Part shown: positions 18,041 to 23,116 of the stretch, piece after piece
Numbering within the stretch: the first letter of the stretch is position 1
Layout of the letters: each line of letters starts with the position of its first letter
Assembly: GCF_004359215.1 (NCBI RefSeq)
Contig: NC_090614.1
Coordinates: 2,226,673-2,249,788 of the forward strand
DNA length: 23,116 nt
Reading direction: 5' to 3'
Source of the DNA: Bremia lactucae
Taxonomy: Eukaryota > Oomycota > Peronosporomycetes > Peronosporales > Peronosporaceae
Notes under the pieces: generated by a model
The model's database searches: none
Told to the model about the DNA's origin: nothing
What the model saw: the letters and a program-made list of their open reading frames with translations, nothing else
Translations under genes and position numbers: made by a program

Positions 18041-18480
18041 TTGATGATCGCAGATTCAAGTTTATTGAGCTCGACATCTTCAATAAGTTCTGGTCAAAGG
18101 CTCCAGGTACCTTTGAAAATAAGTTCCAATGAGGAAACTGAGACATTGAATGTCTTAGTAAACAATGATTCAAGTGTAGTCACTTACACACTTGATCTCA
18201 TAGCGCCTTCGAAATTAGATTCGGAGGTGAATTAATTCCCAACGCTACAACCGAAACAGCTCTTGCGTGATCTCCGTACAGGCAAAGTCAAGCAGATCTG
18301 CGTACTTGTCACAGAAGTCAACTTCGTGACCAATATTCGGTCGGCAATAGTATTTCCTGAGAGCGATCAGGTGCTCAGCAGCTCATTTATGGACGAAAAT
18401 TTTTTTGGCTCAATGAGAAGACTCGTTTTACGTTTTAATCCTAGGAGAATTCGAAGCAAATTACTTTATACCAGATTTTT
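18041..18480 (+). pseudogene. Aspartic protease and spacer of element D
   Basis: 18041-18235 encodes a retropepsin-like stretch: LQVPLKISSNEETETLNVLV, then NNDSS where an active protease has D-S/C-G-A, so the catalytic Asp is lost (about 18161). It continues YTLDLIAPSKLDSEV, then VKQICVLVTEVNFVTNIRSA, the spacer preceding RT that also occurs in elements B and E. Frameshift near 18240. Confidence 0.55.
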
Positions 18481-19330
18481 TTAAATTTACGGATGTATTC
18501 CCTGAATTTGTTCCGTGCATGTTGACTAAGGCTGACGGCACTCGTCATGAAATCGACCTGATTCCAGGTTCGAAATATCGTATCATGGAGCAGTAGCCAT
18601 TGCCTCGTGAGCAACTATTAGCGATCAACAAATTCTTTGCCAAACGCTTAGCAGTATGTCATATGAGAAAGTGAACTTCTCCACATAGCTCGCCGACCTT
18701 CTGTGCTCCCAACGCAACAGGAGAGTGGCCGATTGTGCATGCGTTTAATAAATTGAACGCTGGAACGGTACCAGCTCGAACACCGATACCACGAAAAGAC
18801 GAAATCATTTATGGTATATCAAAAAGTACTATCCTTTCGTCAATAGATCTGAATTGGGCTCCATCAGATCTTTAAGCCTGAACAAGATGTCTCGTTCACA
18901 GCAGTAAGCACCCCAACCGGAATGCTAATGAAGTAATTAGTTAGGCCACAGGAGCTTAGCAATTCTCCTACGCCAAAAAACAGATGTGTAACAAATCTGT
19001 TGAGATCGGTGCGGACGTTCGAATTGGATTATTTTGATGACGTCTTCGTTCATAGAAGAGCCATGAACGGAAAATCGGACATTGAAGTACTTCGTACCCA
19101 CGTCCGAAAGGTTCTTACACTTATGCGTTAGCATAAGTTGTATGCAATCTCAAAAAGTATATATTCACTCAACGCGAAATACCACTTCTTGAGTGCGTCG
19201 TGGGTAATGACGGTGCACGCCCTAATTCGATAAAGATCAAGGCGATCAGCGTCTGGCCTGTGCCAGTCGATGCGAAGGGAGTTCGAAAGGTTTTCGACTT
19301 AGGGGCGCATACTCCCGCAATTATGCCTTA
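18481..19330 (+). pseudogene. Reverse transcriptase of element D, decayed
   Basis: RT motifs in several frames: DVFPEFVPCMLTKADGTRHE and IDLIPGSKYR (18490-18580), a worn PRKD motif (18790), and FDYFDDVFVHRRAMNGKSD with the YFDD catalytic box intact at 19030-19041, then VRKVLTLM. Multiple stops (18594, 19130) and indels make it inactive. Copies DNA from element RNA in the active family. Confidence 0.75.
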
Positions 19331-20085
19331 ATATTGGTACATATGTCAAATGGTTATGGAACGCTGATTTTCAGCGTTCATTTGGAAGTATTAAGCAAAG
19401 CTACGCCAATGTTTGCGATCGCGGGCCAAGACAGACCATTTAATGTATTCTGTGGCGCCAGCAATTTTGAAATCGGCTGTGCGTCAATGCTATGTGATAC
19501 AGACGGCGGACGGCGCAGAGCGCGTCAACTGCTATCAGTCGCGTCAGTATTAACAGCTGATCGCAATTGTCCAGTGCATGACAAGTACCCCTTGCAATTG
19601 CTATGGAAAGAGCCTATCTCATAGGAGAGAGACCGTTTATTGTCTATATACTGACCTTACGTCTTTATTTACGGCGGTGAACAGTCCATATATATCGCAA
19701 AGAACTCAAGATGGTTGTCATTCTTTGCAGAATATAAGTAGAAAAAAAACTGGACGACTTGATCGGCGCAGATGACCTTTCAAGTCGGCCCGATTTTGAA
19801 CCGGCTGCGCAAATCAATAGTGAGGATAACCCACTGTTGCAACAATAAGTATTTTTTGTCTTTCAACGTAACTTGACGACGTTTGAAAAGAGGTTAAGGC
19901 TTTGAAAGGGGTGTTGGATTACCGAAAGATCTATTTCAAGAACCCTTGAAAGAATCATCGAAATTTTATAGATCCTTAATAGATCAATAGATACCACACA
20001 ATGGTTTACTGTATTACACATCCATTGCTGGCTACACACCTCGTATTGCCATCCATAATATTTGCAATTACACATCGTGTATATA
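19331..20085 (+). pseudogene. RNase H and linker of element D, interrupted
   Basis: Encodes worn RNase H: QDRPFNVFCGASNFEIGCAS (the usual DAS is GAS, losing the first Asp), then WLSFFAEYK near 19715. The linker leading to the integrase zinc finger (LLYYT-type segment near 20010) ends at 20085 where the element E LTR starts, so E interrupts D. Confidence 0.65.
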
Positions 20086-20618
20086 TGTAACGGAGCACCC
20101 CTGCTTGTAATGATAACAAAACTATTTAACCTTCCCTGGTTAAAGTGAAGGTGGGGCGCCTCGGCTACTTCACGTTCACGACGTGCAGAGGAAGGTTCTA
20201 AGTAGCTAAGAAGTCTTAGCTTCTAAAGGTAAAATTTAAGGCTGTGTAAAAGAGAAAGAAGAAAAACTATGATTATATAAAGTTCCTATGTAACGATCTT
20301 CTATCTACTACTGACTTTTATTAATAATAGCTTAATATATATGGCGCCTTCTTAAGCTTCGCACAATCCTGTCTTGAGACGATTAGCGAGGTTAATTCAA
20401 ACTTAAAATATCTATCGTTAGAACTGATATCTTGTTGCGTCGATGCCATCCAATCTGGTAAAATTATAAATATTTATTCAAAAGTAATATAGATGATTGC
20501 TTTGTTCTTCTATACTAATTTATTTCCTACGAGAGGAATATTTAATGTTTTAGAGAAAAAAATATTAAATATACCTCTCGTAGGAATTAATATCTATGTA
20601 ACAGGACACCCCGTCACT
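20086..20618 (-). repeat. 3' LTR of gypsy element E
   Basis: Begins TGTAACGGAGCACCCC, like the LTR B edge, and ends at about ATGTAACAGGACACCCCGTC, which matches the inner edge of LTRs A and B (ATGTAACGATACACCCCGTT in A). The terminal dinucleotide on the inner side is mutated. The adjacent polypurine tract is worn. Contains the long hairpin 20524-20586. The right boundary is uncertain by a few bases. Confidence 0.65.
20524..20586. repeat. Long hairpin inside LTR E
   Basis: Arms 20524-20536 and 20574-20586 pair over 13 bp, then one A:A mismatch, then 9 more pairs (20538-20546 with 20564-20572), extended by a G:T and four A:T pairs. LTR A has only shorter hairpins in the matching AT-rich part. 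Confidence 0.85.
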
Positions 20619-20809
20619 TCATTCACCCTGTTGTCGCGAGTTAGCGGTGACGGTCGACAGTGTTTCTTGTGATCAGTTGAAAATTGTGCGCAAGCTGCGG
20701 TTGATAAATTGGCGAACAAACGGACACATTAGTCCCTTCAAAATAAGCTGGTGACAGCTCGCCAAACATTTCATCCTTGGAGGATGTAGTGGAAGGTTTG
20801 GCACGTTAA

Positions 20810-20953
20810 AATCAGACTCTGTCCCATGCCTTTCATGCTCTAGCTCGGAACCATCAGGATTTGGCAGACGTCTTGGACCGTTCCGGGGTGATTCCGATTC
20901 GAAAGAAGTCTCGTACTGATGGTATGGGCGGAGATACCCGACATAATAAGTAG
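20810..20953 (+). pseudogene. Antisense ORF C-terminus in element E
   Basis: The plus strand reads NQTLSHAFHALARNHQDLAD, then VLDRSG and RKKSRTDGMGG, ending at TAG 20951-20953. It aligns with the antisense frames of B and C (HEKLVHDHKNLLGILEKG; WKKPRSGGTGG in C) with mostly conservative changes despite weak nucleotide identity. The N-terminal part between 20619 and 20809 is not recognisable. Confidence 0.45.
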
Positions 20954-21935
20954 GTTACGTACGCATCCTATGAGGCAGCTTGATTGTGTACGCGTTGCCT
21001 TGATGATGTAGTAGTACATGAAACGGGCCAATATACTTAGGTAGTATTTTGTTTGCCGCCCACATTCGTCACTACATATTTTGGTACGTAAACCGCCGTA
21101 GACAGTAGGACTATATCATTAATATTAAATAAAAGAACTTTTGCGCTTCTAATTTGTTAGAGTTCCGATTCGGTCCACCGCATCAGCGATTGAATTCTAT
21201 ACGAAACGGATCACTGCTTCTCTAATCAGCAGGAAATCACCTGCTGACTCGGTTTCATTTTTGTATTCAGTGCGATTGGTTCCCACTGCGGAGATGTCGT
21301 TGACTTTTTAGAGAGAGCATTATTGGTCTCAGTGATAAAGTTGTTTTCGTTGCTTTTTCTTTCAGCCCCGTTATCAATGTCAGTAATAGCATTATTGTTA
21401 TTACTGAGTTTGTCCGCTTTGCTATTAATTAAATTAACATTGTTAACCTTCGCATTGACCCTACGGTGAATGCGAGATGAAAAGGAGATAAAAATTATTT
21501 GCTCGAGCGAGTCCCTCCCCCTTCTTGAATAAGAATCACTCTTAAACAAGGTGGGTATAAGTGAACAGCGTATGCCGTTCACGAAAAACGATGTATGATT
21601 GTGGAAGTATGCACTGTACTGTTGGTGGCAACCTCTGCCATTGGCAAGAACTCGCCATAACTCGTAAGAGAGAGGACGTTTCCTCAAAGCATCTTTTCGA
21701 GGATACGACTTGCACGATCTGTCTGAACAGCTGTTTCTGGATGGTCAGAACTTGACATTTTTTACTGTGCTGCAGGTGATTTCAACACAGATGCGAAATT
21801 CTCCGTGAAACTGGGGTCTAGATCGAGGTTAGTTCATAGAACAGCCCATGGGGGAATCAAAATATCGTGTCGACAAAGTCACAAGCACAGCCGGTGCCTG
21901 TGGTTGACTTCGGGACTGCAGCAAGATGCAAAGGC
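20954..21935 (-). pseudogene. Integrase core and GPF module of element E
   Basis: Minus strand: the GPF/linker region at 20880-21110 (reverse complement similar to 13400-13560), and an open frame 21687-21226 with HTSFFVNGIRCSLIPTLF, equal to the family's HTPFFVNGLRHPRIPTQL after the integrase core. The latter ends in an Asn-rich low-complexity tail. Core pieces (HLAAVPKSTT) reach about 21935. Stops and frameshifts are present. Confidence 0.65.
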
Positions 21936-22339
21936 CATTGCTTCATGACACAATACTTCGAACTCGATATCAGGTCGATTCGTGTCGATTGTTTTTATTC
22001 TTAGGTAACTTGCACGGTGCGGATTCAGGGAATACTTGCTTGATTTCGATCAAACCTTATATAAAACATTTAACTTTAACGAGTCCTTGGAACTGGACAT
22101 GAAAAGTTCAATTAGATTTTCTTATCAAGGACACTTCGTTCATCTATGAGCTGCTGACGACCCATTCGTTTTCTAAAAATCCTATTGCCAACTGAATATC
22201 GGCCACGTACTTGTCATCTGTGATAAGTACGCAGATCTACTTGGCATTACCACTACTCAGATTCCAGAAGGACCGTTTCGGTTCTATCGTTGGTAATTAG
22301 GTTAATTCCGACGCGAACTTCGGAGGCGCTACCAGGTCA
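21936..22339 (-). pseudogene. Protease-RT spacer and RT start of element E
   Basis: Minus strand includes QVDLRTYHR and, near 21950-21985, DLISSSKYCVMKQWP, equal to the RT start (IDLIPGSKYR of element D). It joins directly to integrase sequence at about 21935, so the RT body and RNase H are deleted. The upstream end is cut at 22339 by LTR F. Confidence 0.6.
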
Positions 22340-22893
22340 TGTAGGCGGGCGCGTCGTAATGCGGCCACGCTCTACTTAGACACACACCCTGGTACAGCGA
22401 GGAAGCGGTTTGCACCTGCTTCTCTTGCGTGCAGTGAGGTAGTTGTGGTGGGCGCGCAAGCGACCTCACCCAACACACTAAGAACTCTGGTGAAGTGACG
22501 TCACGGGAGCGGTAATCCGTCTCCTCGTGCGCACTTACCAAGTAGGTAGTAAATTTCAGACTGATTTATATTTAATAGAATTAAATACAAATACCTATTT
22601 TTACCAATTAAAATGATATCTCTATAGATATCATTTAATATGTATTGCGAGCGTATCTTTATAGATACCTCGCGTAACTGATGACGCTAGCCGTCATCAT
22701 GGATGACGCTGGGCGTCATCCCTCCTAATGTGAATGCACCCATGTGCATCACATCCACAAGGGTTGGTCACAAATGTGCACCACACCCGAGTGTTGGGTC
22801 TAATTACTATTATTTAGTAATTGACCATCCCCTTAAGTACCAAATGTACTTAATGGGGACTGTGTAACATTAGGGCAACTCTAGCCCGTTACA
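22340..22893 (-). repeat. LTR of gypsy element F
   Basis: A 554-bp block opens TGTAGGCGGG and closes GCCCGTTACA. The inner side abuts CCATCCCCCTCTTTAAG, whose complement is a purine tract like those of A and B, so it most likely is the 3' LTR of a minus-strand element. It contains back-to-back hairpins (22611-22636, 22679-22699, 22701-22721). Orientation is not certain: an ATG on the plus strand follows at 23026. Confidence 0.6.
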
Positions 22894-23025
22894 CCATCCC
22901 CCTCTTTAAGAACGAATTTACATTTTTAAATTCGACAGAGTAGAGAGAGGAACTGCGAGCAGCTTTACGCGCCGCTAGTTCACTCGATCACTCTCGCGCA
23001 CGTGTTTCTATACACGGCGCCCAAG

Positions 23026-23116
23026 ATGCCACCTAAAAGGGGCCACGTTGGTGGGTCGTCTGCGAAGACGCCCACACAACCTCGCACTAAGCGCACGCGC
23101 CGCGTTAATTCGCCGG
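23026..23116 (+). CDS. Possible ORF start at the inner edge of element F, partial
   Basis: ATG at 23026 opens 30 codons to the window edge: MPPKRGHVGGSSAKTPTQPR then TKRTRRVNSP, a basic, Pro/Thr-rich start. It is 132 bp from the LTR edge, close to the 120 and 117 bp seen for the antisense frames of A and B, but there is no sequence similarity to them. It is either a gag start (if the LTR is a 5' LTR) or an antisense ORF. A minus frame is also open here for part of the length. Confidence 0.3.
   Translation, partial: MPPKRGHVGGSSAKTPTQPRTKRTRRVNSP

Noticed and set aside
22329..22541. 70-codon minus ORF at the left edge of LTR F
   Set aside because: It spans the element E/LTR F boundary and has no similarity to known domains.
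1..23116. CRISPR array or tandem tRNA genes suggested by the many short repeats
   Set aside because: The repeats are hairpins of differing sequence without constant repeat-spacer spacing, and no cloverleaf with conserved T-loop was seen.

Overview
The window reads as accessory DNA from an oomycete, probably a downy mildew or Phytophthora relative. This rests on a predicted secreted protein with a degenerate RxLR-like leader and on dense, nested, decayed Ty3/gypsy chromovirus elements. The organism call is an inference. There are no rRNA, tRNA, CRISPR or bacterial-type features.

Layout. 1-858: 3' end of a plus-strand element (A) with polypurine tract and LTR. 859-1707: flank of a host gene. 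1708-3279 (-): the only intact host-type gene, a 523-aa predicted secreted effector-like protein. 3280-4012: AT-rich upstream DNA. 4013-8202 (-): element B, with 3' LTR, chromodomain, integrase, and reverse transcriptase deleted. 8203-14400: element fragments in both orientations (called C), including a head-to-head RT/RNase H pair and two integrase copies joined at a single N (11909). 14402-15109 (+): broken, shortened paralogue of the effector gene, followed by a flank that mirrors the one beside the intact gene. 16769-20085 (+): decayed element D (gag, protease, RT, RNase H). 20086-22339 (-): element E, which interrupts D. 22340-23116: LTR and internal edge of element F, which interrupts E.

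Two signals stand out. First, the retroelement DNA, coding parts included, is packed with short perfect hairpins (stems 7-15 bp, loops mostly 0-10 nt), often end to end. I found well over a dozen stems of 9 bp or more where about one is expected by chance in this length. Homologous copies show the same hairpin in perfect, one-mismatch and poor states. Second, between pol and the 3' LTR these elements carry an antisense reading frame. It starts 117-132 bp from the LTR edge in A, B and possibly F. It is open for all 96 visible codons in A, is recognisable but broken in B and C, and has a coiled-coil-like C-terminal part that keeps conservative substitutions in the diverged element E. The two signals may be linked, because inverted repeats help keep both strands open.

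The effector gene and its broken paralogue have the same order in mirror image (gypsy element, effector, shared downstream flank). This suggests an inverted segmental duplication, later cut by a deletion that fused a chromodomain tail to the paralogue.
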